Shown here one piece after another: positions 36,435 through 46,300 of a DNA stretch of 64,000 nucleotides (positions within the stretch are counted from its first letter, which is position 1; the number at the start of each line of letters is the position of its first letter). Position numbers and translations under genes: made by a program. The stretch covers positions 200,001 through 264,000 of the forward strand of contig NZ_JHEG04000001.1 of NCBI RefSeq assembly GCF_000760695.4, given 5' to 3'. Under the pieces are notes generated by a model, which saw only the letters and a program-made list of their open reading frames with translations, made no database searches and was not told the DNA's origin. The stretch comes from Tolypothrix bouteillei VB521301 (GTDB lineage Bacteria > Cyanobacteriota > Cyanobacteriia > Cyanobacteriales > Nostocaceae).

Positions 36435-36992
36435 TTAATCTAACTCTCGGCGTCCTTCCAAGGCTCTTGCCAAAGTCACCTCATCGGCGTATTCCAAATC
36501 TCCACCTACAGGTAACCCAAAAGCAATCCGCGTGACTTTAGTAAATGGTTTGATAAGGTGACCGATATAAAGAGTTGTTGTCTCACCTTCGACACTGGGA
36601 CTGATCGCTAAAATAACCTCATGGGGCTTTTGCTGGCTCACCCGTCGCACCAAAGGTTGAATAGTCAATTGTTCTGGACCAATGCCATCGATTGGGGAAA
36701 TAACTCCACCCAAAACATGATACTTACCTTTGTACTCGCGGGTTTTTTCCAAGGCAATCACATCCCGAGGATCGGCTACGACACACAGAGTCGTATTATC
36801 GCGGTTGGCGTTGCGACAGATTTCACAAACAGGTTCAGAAGATAGGTGAAAGCAAACAGAGCACAAGCCCACCTGCTTTTTTGCTTCTATGAGAGCGTGT
36901 GCCAAAGCCTCAACTTCTGCCTCTGGTCTTTTTATGATATGCAATGCCAAGCGTTGGGCAGTTTTTGGACCCACTCCGGGTAAGCGTTGCAA
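36435..36992 (-). CDS. recR: Recombination mediator RecR
   Basis: The sequence shows [15 protein letters not shown] (helix-hairpin-helix), the four-cysteine zinc site [16 protein letters not shown], and a Toprim domain ([37 protein letters not shown]). RecR loads RecA with RecFO at gaps. The coordinates given use a TTG start at 36992 (185 residues), but conserved coding continues upstream as [14 protein letters not shown]. An ACG at 37031, placed 8 nt after a GGAG, would restore 198 residues, the usual family length. No ATG, GTG or better-placed TTG exists in that stretch. The gene follows a terminator at 37075-37103. Confidence 0.93.
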   Translation of the reverse strand: MQRLPGVGPKTAQRLALHIIKRPEAEVEALAHALIEAKKQVGLCSVCFHLSSEPVCEICRNANRDNTTLCVVADPRDVIALEKTREYKGKYHVLGGVISPIDGIGPEQLTIQPLVRRVSQQKPHEVILAISPSVEGETTTLYIGHLIKPFTKVTRIAFGLPVGGDLEYADEVTLARALEGRRELD

Positions 36993-37074
36993 TTGCTCAA
37001 TTAATCGTGCTAAGGGGCGTGCGTAAACCGTAGTTTTATCTCCAATTTTTACTATACTATGATGACATTGAAAT

Positions 37075-37103
37075 GAAAAAAGCGTCTTCCTGTGGAGGAC
37101 GCT
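37075..37103 (-). terminator. Terminator between the HIT gene and recR
   Basis: On the minus strand AGCGTCCTCC and GGAAGACGCT pair (one G-U) around a 3-nt loop, followed by TTTTTT. It lies 24 bp after the HIT stop and would end that transcript, so recR needs its own promoter. Confidence 0.85.
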
Positions 37104-37126
37104 CCTATTTTAGTAGAGGTGTTCGA

Positions 37127-37486
<360 letters not shown>

Positions 37487-37538
37487 CTAGTTCTTCTGCT
37501 AGAGATTTTATAACGATCTCTAATCAATATTTAGACTT

Positions 37539-39068
37539 ATGCTAGCTAGAGTCTGGAGCGCGTCAATTGTCGGCATTGACGCCGTTAAAGTCGGCGTTGA
37601 AGTGGATGTGTCAGGCGGTTTGCCGGGAATTGTCGTTCTAGGCTTGCCAGATGCAGCCGTTCAAGAAGCTAAAGAAAGGGTTAAGGCAACTCTCAAGAAT
37701 GCTGGTTTTGCATTTCCCATCCGAAAAATTGTGATCAATCTGACGCCTGCGGATTTACGAAAAGAAGGTCCGTGTTTTGATTTGCCGATGAGTGTCGGAA
37801 TTTTAGCGGCTTCAGAACAAGTAAGTGCTGAGTTATTGGGTGACTACCTTTTCTTGGGTGAGGTTTCTCTGGACGGTAGCCTCCGCCCGGTTGCTGGTGT
37901 TTTGCCGATCGCTGCTGCAGCCCAAAAGATGGGAATTGCAGGTTTTGTTGTTCCTGCTGACAACGCGCAGGAAGCGGCGTTAGTGGAAGGATTGCCAGTT
38001 TACGGCTTTAAAGATTTGTCTGAAGTCGTTAATTTTTTAAACAATCCCAAGCGGTACAAAGCCGTACAGTTAGATAATATAGTAGAAATATTGCACTCAA
38101 CGTCAGGACAAGCAGATTTAAAAGACGTAAAAGGGCAAGCTCATGCCCGCCGTGCTTTGGAAATTGCAGCTGCGGGTGGGCATAATTTAGTGTTTGTCGG
38201 TCCTCCTGGTAGTGGCAAAACCATGCTGGCGCGTCGTTTGCCTGGAATTTTACCAGGACTGCAATTGAAGGAAGCTCTGGAGGTGACTCGCATTTATTCC
38301 GTCGCGGGTTTGTTAAAAAACCAAGGCTCGTTGGTTCGCGATCGCCCCTTCCGCAGTCCTCACCATTCTGCTTCTGGTCCTTCTTTGGTGGGTGGTGGTA
38401 GTTTCCCACGTCCCGGAGAAATTTCTTTAGCACATAAAGGCATCTTGTTTTTGGACGAACTGACTGAGTTCAAACGTGATGTCTTGGAATTCTTGCGTCA
38501 GCCCCTCGAAGACGGGTACGTCACTATTTCTCGTGCCAGACAATCTGTGATGTTTCCCGCTCAGTTTACCTTAGTTGCCAGTACTAACCCCTGTCCTTGC
38601 GGTTATTATGGGGATACTACCCAAAACTGTAGCTGTACGCCCAGGCAAAGAGAGCAATACTGGGCTAAGCTTTCGGGTCCTTTAATGGATAGAATTGATT
38701 TGCAAGTTGCTGTGAACCGTTTAAAGCCGGAAGAGATTACCCAACAACCAACAGGAGAATGCTCTAAAATTGTGAGAGACAGGGTGCAACAAGCACGCGA
38801 TATTGCAGAGTGCAGATTCAAAAATGAAGCTCATTTATCTTGCAATGCACAAATGCAAAACTCCCATCTTCAAAGATGGTGTAATTTAGATGACAGCAGC
38901 CGCAATTTGTTAGAAGGGGCAATTAGAAAATTGGGTTTATCGGCCAGGGCAAGCGATCGCATTCTCAAGGTAGCACGGACTATTGCAGATTTAGCAGGAG
39001 ATGATAACTTGAAACCTCAGTACGTTGCTGAAGCAATTCAGTATCGGACAATTGATAGAATGCAGTGA
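37539..39068 (+). CDS. comM: YifB/ComM family AAA ATPase (Mg-chelatase-like)
   Basis: The 509-residue protein has an N-terminal Lon-protease-like domain (VDVSGGLPGIVVLGLPDAAV), an AAA core with Walker A VFVGPPGSGKTMLARRLP near 227 and Walker B GILFLDELTEF, a zinc-binding loop CPCGYYGDTTQNCSC, and a C-terminal helical domain ending YRTIDRMQ. ComM is a hexameric helicase that extends recombination during natural transformation. The last 123 bp recur, diverged, at 41564-41686. Confidence 0.93.
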   Translation: MLARVWSASIVGIDAVKVGVEVDVSGGLPGIVVLGLPDAAVQEAKERVKATLKNAGFAFPIRKIVINLTPADLRKEGPCFDLPMSVGILAASEQVSAELLGDYLFLGEVSLDGSLRPVAGVLPIAAAAQKMGIAGFVVPADNAQEAALVEGLPVYGFKDLSEVVNFLNNPKRYKAVQLDNIVEILHSTSGQADLKDVKGQAHARRALEIAAAGGHNLVFVGPPGSGKTMLARRLPGILPGLQLKEALEVTRIYSVAGLLKNQGSLVRDRPFRSPHHSASGPSLVGGGSFPRPGEISLAHKGILFLDELTEFKRDVLEFLRQPLEDGYVTISRARQSVMFPAQFTLVASTNPCPCGYYGDTTQNCSCTPRQREQYWAKLSGPLMDRIDLQVAVNRLKPEEITQQPTGECSKIVRDRVQQARDIAECRFKNEAHLSCNAQMQNSHLQRWCNLDDSSRNLLEGAIRKLGLSARASDRILKVARTIADLAGDDNLKPQYVAEAIQYRTIDRMQ

Positions 39069-39109
39069 ATATTTTCTTAGATAACTTAGAGAACAATGAG
39101 ATATTTACA

Positions 39110-39730
39110 ATGATTGCTCAACTCCAACATTCACTCATGACTCCCCAAGAGTATCTGGAATGGGAAGAACAACAACCCATTAAGTACGAATATATTAAAG
39201 GGGAAGTTTTCGCTATGACGGGGGGAACAATCCCTCATAACGATATTGCTCTCAATCTTGCTTCCGCATTGAAAAATCACTTACGAGGTAAGGGCTGTAA
39301 AGTTCAGATGGCAGATGCTAAAGTAGGCATTTCCCTTCAGGGACCTTTTCACTACCCAGATGTGATGGTTAGTTGCGATCCACAAGACATCAGAGCGCGT
39401 GAAGTTATTTATCATCCCTGTTTAATTGTAGAAGTATTATCTCCAAGTACAGAGGCATTCGATAGAGGAAAAAAATTTAGACATTACCGTCGGATTGATA
39501 CCTTAAAAGAATACGTTCTTATTGAGTCAGATAAAATGAATGTAGAATGTTATCGTCTCAATGACAAGGGAAAATGGGAACTCACCTCTTATTCACTTGA
39601 GGAAACAACTACTAACGAAACAGAACTAGAAGTATTTTTAACCAGCGTTGATTTCCATTGTCCTATTTCTTTGCTGTATGAAGATGTTGTTTTTCCCGAA
39701 AATAATCCAGAAGAAATTTCTGATGACTAG
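39110..39730 (+). CDS. Uma2 family (DUF820) putative nuclease
   Basis: From the ATG at 39110 the protein has 206 residues beginning MIAQLQHSLMTPQEYLEWEE. It shows the core YIKGEVFAMTGGTIPHNDIA, FHYPDVMVSCDPQDIRAREV, PCLIVEVLSPSTEAFDRGKK and YVLIESDKMNVECYR. The role is unsettled. A GTG at 39065 overlapping the comM stop is possible but unlike the family start. It is the first gene after comM and lies within the block bounded by the duplicated comM 3' end. Confidence 0.85.
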   Translation: MIAQLQHSLMTPQEYLEWEEQQPIKYEYIKGEVFAMTGGTIPHNDIALNLASALKNHLRGKGCKVQMADAKVGISLQGPFHYPDVMVSCDPQDIRAREVIYHPCLIVEVLSPSTEAFDRGKKFRHYRRIDTLKEYVLIESDKMNVECYRLNDKGKWELTSYSLEETTTNETELEVFLTSVDFHCPISLLYEDVVFPENNPEEISDD

Positions 39731-39796
39731 GGCGTGTTTTTTTGGTGTAGTAGTAACGTGCTAGCAGGGTATCAGGGGTGGAAAGAAGAACAGGGA

Positions 39797-41035
39797 CTAT
39801 TTAGAAGCACTCTCATCCCTTGGAGAAAGAGTCTTTAAAAAAGATTCTAAATTTTCAATAGACACTAATTCATCAAACATTCCTGGTACTGTATTGCAGA
39901 TTCTCAGATGGATTGCCCCACCCGATTTGTCTTCTAACCATTCGTAGATGAGACTCTTTTTAACCGCTTGGATGAGGAGGATGTAATGGGTCGGGAAGAC
40001 TTTTCTAGCGCGATCTCGTTGGTCTAGTGATAAGGCAAACCACACTTTATCTTTTCTGTCGGGGTTTATTTTGGCGATCGCATCTTTAATTTGGTTCCAG
40101 TCAGCGTGCCCCATAGACGCTTCTAGAAGGACTTCAACGGCTTTGAGTTCTATGCTTGAGAGTTCTGATAGGGGAGTCAAAGGAGGAGATTGTTCCATGG
40201 AGAGGGAAGCTTGATATTGGGTAATTTTCTGTAGGGTTCTTTGGTGTTCAACAATTTCTAAGGAGGCGTAAGGGGGTTGGGATGTGGGCGATGGCATGGG
40301 TTTATCAAGTTCCAGAACGCACTGTTTGGTTGCGTCTAACAGTACAAAATCGCTTCCTTGAAAGCTAATGAGAGGAAGTGTTGGTTGTAGCGCGACCTTT
40401 AAGGAGGACATATTTTCTTCTACTACAGAAACTTTGAGTTTAATGTCTGCTGTAGGAAATTGTGATTTAATGTGGCTGCTAACAGCCTGTCGCAGTTCTA
40501 TTGCTTCGACTGTAATGGTTTGAGGTGTCTTACCCTCACTTGCTGCCATGCGCTCTAGCGCAACACCTGCTTGGGAGTTGTCGTAAATATCCCCCGTATT
40601 AAAAAACTTTCCACCCTCACCCCAAATAGTATCTCTGGGTTGCTTGGATTTTCTTTCACGCTTTACTAGGGTTTTAGTGAGGTGTTCTATTTTTGCTGGG
40701 GTAATATCGGTTAAATTTTTTAGGGCTTCTTTGACAGGAGTCATTGAGGGGCGGGTTAATTTTTTTAGAGTTAAAATACCCAGTGCTGAAATTTCCTCCA
40801 AGTCGCACTCTGAGTACTCCTGTATCAGTTCTAAATATTCTTTAACATCTTTGGGGTTTTGCTGGCAGCGTTTGAGTTCCCGATTGAATTCAATTTTGCC
40901 AAGGCTCTTTTGGATAAGATCCAGTTCTGATGCGGCTTCTAGAAGTGCCAGGGTAGCTTCTTGGATTTGGGCGAGGCTTGAAGAAATATTTTTTTGTAGG
41001 GGGAGCTGGCAAAATACGGCTGAGGTTGCTATCAT
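39797..41035 (-). CDS. Orphan 412-residue protein of unknown function
   Basis: I do not recognise this protein. It has no membrane segment and is mainly helical and charged in the first 170 residues (SELDLIQKSLGKIEFNREL; PAKIEHLTKTLVKRERKSKQ). A mixed central part (ADIKLKVSVVEENMSSLKVA) and a C-terminal segment KDKVWFALSLDQRDRARKVF...WLEDKSGGAIHLRICNTV follow. It reads against its neighbours inside the block between comM and the second comM 3' end. It may be cargo of a mobile block. Confidence 0.7.
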   Translation of the reverse strand: MIATSAVFCQLPLQKNISSSLAQIQEATLALLEAASELDLIQKSLGKIEFNRELKRCQQNPKDVKEYLELIQEYSECDLEEISALGILTLKKLTRPSMTPVKEALKNLTDITPAKIEHLTKTLVKRERKSKQPRDTIWGEGGKFFNTGDIYDNSQAGVALERMAASEGKTPQTITVEAIELRQAVSSHIKSQFPTADIKLKVSVVEENMSSLKVALQPTLPLISFQGSDFVLLDATKQCVLELDKPMPSPTSQPPYASLEIVEHQRTLQKITQYQASLSMEQSPPLTPLSELSSIELKAVEVLLEASMGHADWNQIKDAIAKINPDRKDKVWFALSLDQRDRARKVFPTHYILLIQAVKKSLIYEWLEDKSGGAIHLRICNTVPGMFDELVSIENLESFLKTLSPRDESASK

Positions 41036-41548
41036 AGTCTCAACAAAAATATTTTGTATATGTTTATTGACCCCTGAGGAGCCGTTAACTCTTTGGGGGA
41101 ATTTCTATTTATTATACAGCAACACCAGCTTTTTAAAACACATCTTAAAAAAACTAAACTCTTTCAAATACACAGTGACGCAATTAATTCAATTTTAAAA
41201 AAAATATTTACAATCTAGTCGTGAAGTTCTTTTGGGATATTGTTGTCCGTGGTGTCCCTACCAGTTACCCAGGCGGAGAGATTCTGCTTGCAGCAGGGTG
41301 GAATTATGTCTCCCAGGTTTTCCTTTATCAATACTGTAGAGAGGGTCATCTCCATTTAAAGGTTGAGGTGGGCAGTATGCGATCGCTTTTAAAGTTCTGT
41401 GGCTATCGCATTGCATAAGTTAGTTTCAATAACCAAGGTGGAGCTTGGACATGACCATCACTCCTTTTAATGCCGTGTTGCTTCTAGTAAACGAATAGTT
41501 TCTTTTGTAGATAAATGACGCCCCTTGCGGTTAGAAGTACGTATCTTA
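41036..41548. other. Intergenic region upstream of the comM remnant
   Basis: This is about 510 bp. The first 150 bp are very AT-rich (probable promoter of the orphan gene). A 65-codon frame at 41221 looks like noise. On the minus strand 41485-41560 reads AAIKIRTSNRKGRHLSTKET then a stop, possibly the tail of a broken gene. Confidence 0.4.
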
Positions 41549-41686
41549 ATGGCAGCAACGGCAAGGGCGAGCGATCGCATTCTCAAGGTCGCACGGACTA
41601 TTGCAGATTTAGCAGGGGATGATAACTTGAAACCTCAACAAGTTGCTAAAGCGATTCAGTATCGGACAATTGATAGAATGCAGTAA
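41549..41686 (+). pseudogene. Remnant of a comM 3' end
   Basis: 41564-41686 aligns with comM 38946-39068 over 123 bp with 9 differences and no gaps. The frame encodes RASDRILKVARTIADLAGDD and ends IQYRTIDRMQ plus a stop. Seven of the nine differences do not look like recent drift of a tandem copy, so it probably came from, or was left by, recombination with a related comM. An ATG at 41549 gives a 45-codon frame of no likely function. Confidence 0.85.
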
Positions 41687-41920
41687 ATTAGAATGAACTC
41701 CCCCGCCCTAGTTCATTTAGGTGAAAACTGCTGTAATAACTTAAAGAATGTTCTAGCTTCTGTATGTTGGGAACGCTTTATTTTCCAATCCTGATAGCGG
41801 AGGGACACTCAGTGACAAATCAGTAATAGACGCAAGGAACTACAGTAATAACTGAGAACAAAAAGTTTTTCTTTAATGTTTTGCAATTCGTACTCGTTCA
41901 GAATAAATTAGTATTCATTT

Positions 41921-42493
41921 TTAGCGGTTATTTGTGACAATACTACCGTCCGGCATAGTAGTGTTATGGAGAATAACACTATCATTACCATCAAAACTCA
42001 GATGAGTTACATCCATTAAATTGGCATTGGTCAAGTCAACATTCTCGAAAGAAACGTTCTCCAGATTGGCACCAGTCAGGTTAGTATCCCTTAAGGTAGT
42101 ATCTTTCAGGTAAGACCTATACAAATCAGCACCACTAAGGTCAGCGCCTGTCAGATTAACGCCCTCGAAAAGAACAGTCAGGGACGCATCTCTGAGGTCA
42201 GCAAGGGCAAAGTTAGCGCTTCCTCTCACATAAACACTTTCTAACCGTGCTCTTCTCAAATTAGCAAGGGTGAAGTTAGCACCCATTAATTCCGCGTCAT
42301 TCAACCTGGCTCTAAACAGGTTAGCACCACTCAAATTGGAACCGATGAGATGAGATCTACTCAAATTAGCAAAGCTCAAGTTAGCCCTGCTAAGATTGAC
42401 ACCACTCAAGTCAGCCCCACTCAAATCAACCCCACTAAAGTTTCTCTCCCCAACAGCATACCTCTGCAATAACTCTGAAGAAGTTATTTTCAT
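41921..42493 (-). CDS. Pentapeptide repeat protein
   Basis: The 190-residue protein consists of about 25 A(D/N)Lxx pentapeptides, e.g. VDLSGADLSGVNLSRANLSF and NLTGADLSGADLYRSYL, which form a right-handed beta-helix. It has no signal peptide. Functions in the family range from gyrase protection to structural roles. It is monocistronic by spacing. Confidence 0.9.
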   Translation of the reverse strand: MKITSSELLQRYAVGERNFSGVDLSGADLSGVNLSRANLSFANLSRSHLIGSNLSGANLFRARLNDAELMGANFTLANLRRARLESVYVRGSANFALADLRDASLTVLFEGVNLTGADLSGADLYRSYLKDTTLRDTNLTGANLENVSFENVDLTNANLMDVTHLSFDGNDSVILHNTTMPDGSIVTNNR

Positions 42494-42782
42494 CTATATA
42501 CTTCCACACGGATTAACACATTCAAAGATAACTCAGTCTCTTGATAGGCGATTGGCGATCGCTCAGGAAGTAATTTAGACATAGGCGTGAAAATTAATTA
42601 CGCGTTCGTCAAAACCCTTAGTAGGGGAGTTGGCGAAGCCTGTCCACAGGACTCTTACATCATTTCTGGAGGTGTCTTTTCAAGTTATCCAGTGGATGGC
42701 AAAGATAAAAAAATTAAATCGACATTACAATCATATCGTTTGTAAGTGAGATAAAGATAACCCACTCAACCTCTGGCAATCA

Positions 42783-43103
42783 CTATTTGACTAAATCTTC
42801 CGATGTCTCTGTTTTTTGCTCGGGTGATTTCTTCACAGCCGATTCTTGTACTTGCTTGAGATGAATATTATTCACCTGAGTAATAAAGTTCTCGATCGCT
42901 ATTTGTGCCTGTTGTTGATATTGTGTTTCATTCGCTGCATCGTTGTAACGATAAGGTTCACTAACTCCCAAGACGAATTTCTCTTGTTCTGCTTCTAACA
43001 ATTCAACGCTGGTGTTAGCGGCAATCCAATTCTCTTGGAAAGGAAAGGAGGTAACAATACTAGCGACAATAGAGGCGATCGCCTGTTCCGGGCTCATTTT
43101 CAT
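42783..43103 (-). CDS. Small hypothetical protein
   Basis: I do not recognise this 106-residue protein. It is acidic and helical (SPEQAIASIVASIVTSFPFQ; YQQQAQIAIENFITQVNNIH) with a low-complexity charged tail. An internal ATG at 43097 is an equally good start. It is divergent from the caspase gene, 231 bp away. Confidence 0.55.
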   Translation of the reverse strand: MKMSPEQAIASIVASIVTSFPFQENWIAANTSVELLEAEQEKFVLGVSEPYRYNDAANETQYQQQAQIAIENFITQVNNIHLKQVQESAVKKSPEQKTETSEDLVK

Positions 43104-43334
43104 CTCCCTTAAAAAGGCGCATGGGAAAATATGTTAAAAATTTTACTATCATTGCACCTAAGCCAATTTGGGTAAATTGCAAATTATATAGATGTCTATC
43201 AGATACTCTTTTTGATTCCAGCCAAATCGTTTCTACACTTACTGATGTCAATTGTGCATAAGTTAATTTTACTGACACATATATAACAGGGGATTGATAT
43301 CCTCAATTTAGAAGCTTTTACAAGGTCAATATCT

Positions 43335-46300
43335 ATGACTCAAAAAATTTACGCCTTACTTGCTGGTATTGATAAATATCATCCAGAATCAGGAGTCAAC
43401 AATTTAAGCGGTTGTGTTAACGATATTGAAGCAATAGAAGAATATTTACGGAAACGAATTGCTAGTGAGGGGAAGTGGGAAATAGTAGAATCAGAGGTTC
43501 CTTGGAAACTCACCAATGAATTGGCAACACGTCAAGCAATTATCGACGGCTTTCAAAAACACCTGTCTCAAGCAGGTAGTGATGACGTAGTCTTATTCTA
43601 CTACGCAGGGCATGGTTCCTTTGAACCAGCACCAGATGTGTTTCGCATGAAAGACTCAGACCGTCAAATTGAAACCTTAGTTTGTTATGATAGCCGCACA
43701 AAAGAAGGTCGTGACTTAGCAGACAAGGAATTAAACTATCTCATCGAGATAGTTGCAAAGAACAATCCACATATCCTCATTGTTCTAGATTGCTGTCACT
43801 CCGGTACAGCAACCCGAGATCCAAAAGTGGTGGAACGTCAAACCTCAGCAGATGGACGAGCAAGGGATTTAAAAGATTTTATTTTTCCCGAAGAATGGCT
43901 GAAATACCGTGTGAGCGATCGCTATGTGTTACCAAGACATGTTGCGATCGCGGCTTGTCGTTCCCATCAAACAGCAAAAGAGCACAGAGGTGAAGGTAAT
44001 AAACCACGTGGTGCTTTTTCTTACTTTTTCACCCAGGCGTTGCAACGCACTCATGGTAGACTATCCTATGCAGATTTAGTGCAAGATATCAACGCTTTGA
44101 TCCTCAGTAAGGTCAACGATCAATCACCCCAGATAGAAGCACCTGCAGAGGATTTAAGACAAACTTTCTTAGGAGGTGCAGCAGGTGAGCGATTGAATTA
44201 CTTTACCCTAACTTATAATACTGAAGATTATGATGATTGGGTCATTAACGCTGGTGCTTTACACGGTATTCGCCCAGCCACAGAAGGAGAGACTGTATTA
44301 GCCATTTTCCCCCAGGGAACCCCACCAGAACAGTTGAGCGATATTTCCCATGCCATTTGTCACGCTGTCGTTACTACGGTCTTGACAGAAGTTAGCAAAG
44401 TTGAATTCATTACTGATAGCAGCGAAATATCTTTTGAAGAACCTTACTGGGCAGTTATAATCAGCGTACCTGTCCCACAATTAAAAGTCAATTTCGTGGG
44501 GGACGCTCGAGGTATAGAACTGGCTCGAACATCTCTTGCGACAGTCGAGCAAGGTGAAGCATCTTTGTTGATTCGAGAAGCAGAATCATCTGAAGATGCG
44601 AATTACGAGCTAGAAGCACATCAGGGTCAATACTGGATTAAACAAGCTAGCGATCGCAAGTCGATAGTCGCACCGATTCCACTAATACCAGATAACCAAG
44701 GATACACTCAGCAACGTGCAATGCAAATCATCAAACGATTAGAACACGTTGTGCGTTGGGCGAATGTTCTAGAATTGAAAACTCCACCCACCAGCCAAAT
44801 TCAACCTGAGGATGTGGAGATGGAAGTGATCGTCATCTTTAATGGTCAAGAATATTCCTCAAAACAGGCGACTTCCGATTTGCGTGCAGAGTATAGTTTC
44901 AAAAATAAGCAGTGGATATCACCAGGCATAAAAATCAAAGTAACGAATCATAGCGACCAAGATATTTACTTTCAAATAGTAGAATTAGCAGGTAACTATT
45001 CAATAGGTACTCCTCCATTATTCATAGAGAAAGGTAGTATACTTTTATCGAAAAAATCGAGTGATGACCCTATGTTGTCCAGTAAAATGAGCCGCTCCTT
45101 AGCACTAAATATGCCTATAGAATACTTAAATAGTGGTGTTACTGAATACAATGAGGTTTTCAAGTTAATTGTCAGTACCAGAGATTTCAATGCGAGTTTG
45201 CTCACACAAAAAGGGCTTGATACTCCACCTCCTAAAGATCGTTTGGTAGGGGCTGGCTCTACAGGATTGTCAGGAACTCTCAATTGTTTAATGAACAACG
45301 TATATTCTCGTGAAGCACGCTTAAGAGACGCTGACCTGATTGATAACTGGATGACGAAGGAAGTTAAACTGACGGTTGTAAAACCACCAAGTGGAGTGGA
45401 GATTAAAACATCTGAACCCACAACTCTACAACCGGGTGTTGTACTGCACAATAACTCGAGTTTTCAAGGAAAAGTTGAAATCAACTCCTTACCACCAAAC
45501 AGCCGGGATGCTAACAGTAATTTACTCCCACCCATTCTTATAAAAGCTCCAAATCTGTTTCAACCCTTTGAATTTAACACCACTCGTAGCGGTCTTTCTA
45601 AATTAAGTGTTTTGGAAATCACTAGCGTACAAAATCACGAAAGCGTCACGCCAGAAAATCCTATCAAGATAGTCGTTGACAAGTCATTGTCATCAAACGA
45701 ATATGTTTTGCCACTCGCTTATGATGGAGAATTTTTCTTACCTTTAGGCACAGCTAAGGCAGAAAATGGTAAGACAGCAATTACCTTAGAACGCTTACCC
45801 GAACCAATAGCTACTAGCCGGAGTTTGCAAGGTTCAATTAAGATTCTCTTCCAAAAAATGGTGACTCAACCTTTCGGACAAAAATTTGTTTATCCCTTGT
45901 TAAGAAGTGCGGAAGTTTTACCAGATGGACGTGTATCTTATCAAGCGGATAAGGCAATCATCACGGCAAAAGTTACCGAAGCTAAGAAGATTTTACTTTA
46001 TATCCATGGTATCATTGGCGATACAGAAACGGCAGTGAAAAGCACTCAGAATGCAAAGTTGACAGAAAACGGACAACAAAAAACATTGCAAGATAAATAT
46101 GACTTAATTCTCGCTTTTGATTACGAAAATCTCAATACGACTATCGAAGAAAATGCCAAACTTCTCAAGCAAAGATTAGAAGAAATTGGATTAACAGCAA
46201 ACCACGACAAACAATTAGATATTGTTGCTCATTCCATGGGGGGCTTAATATCCCGTACCTTCATTGAAAAAGAAGGTGGTAATAAAATTGTTCAACACTT

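Noticed and set aside
41221..41418. 65-codon frame between the orphan gene and the comM remnant
   Set aside because: No family resemblance and no convincing ribosome-binding site.
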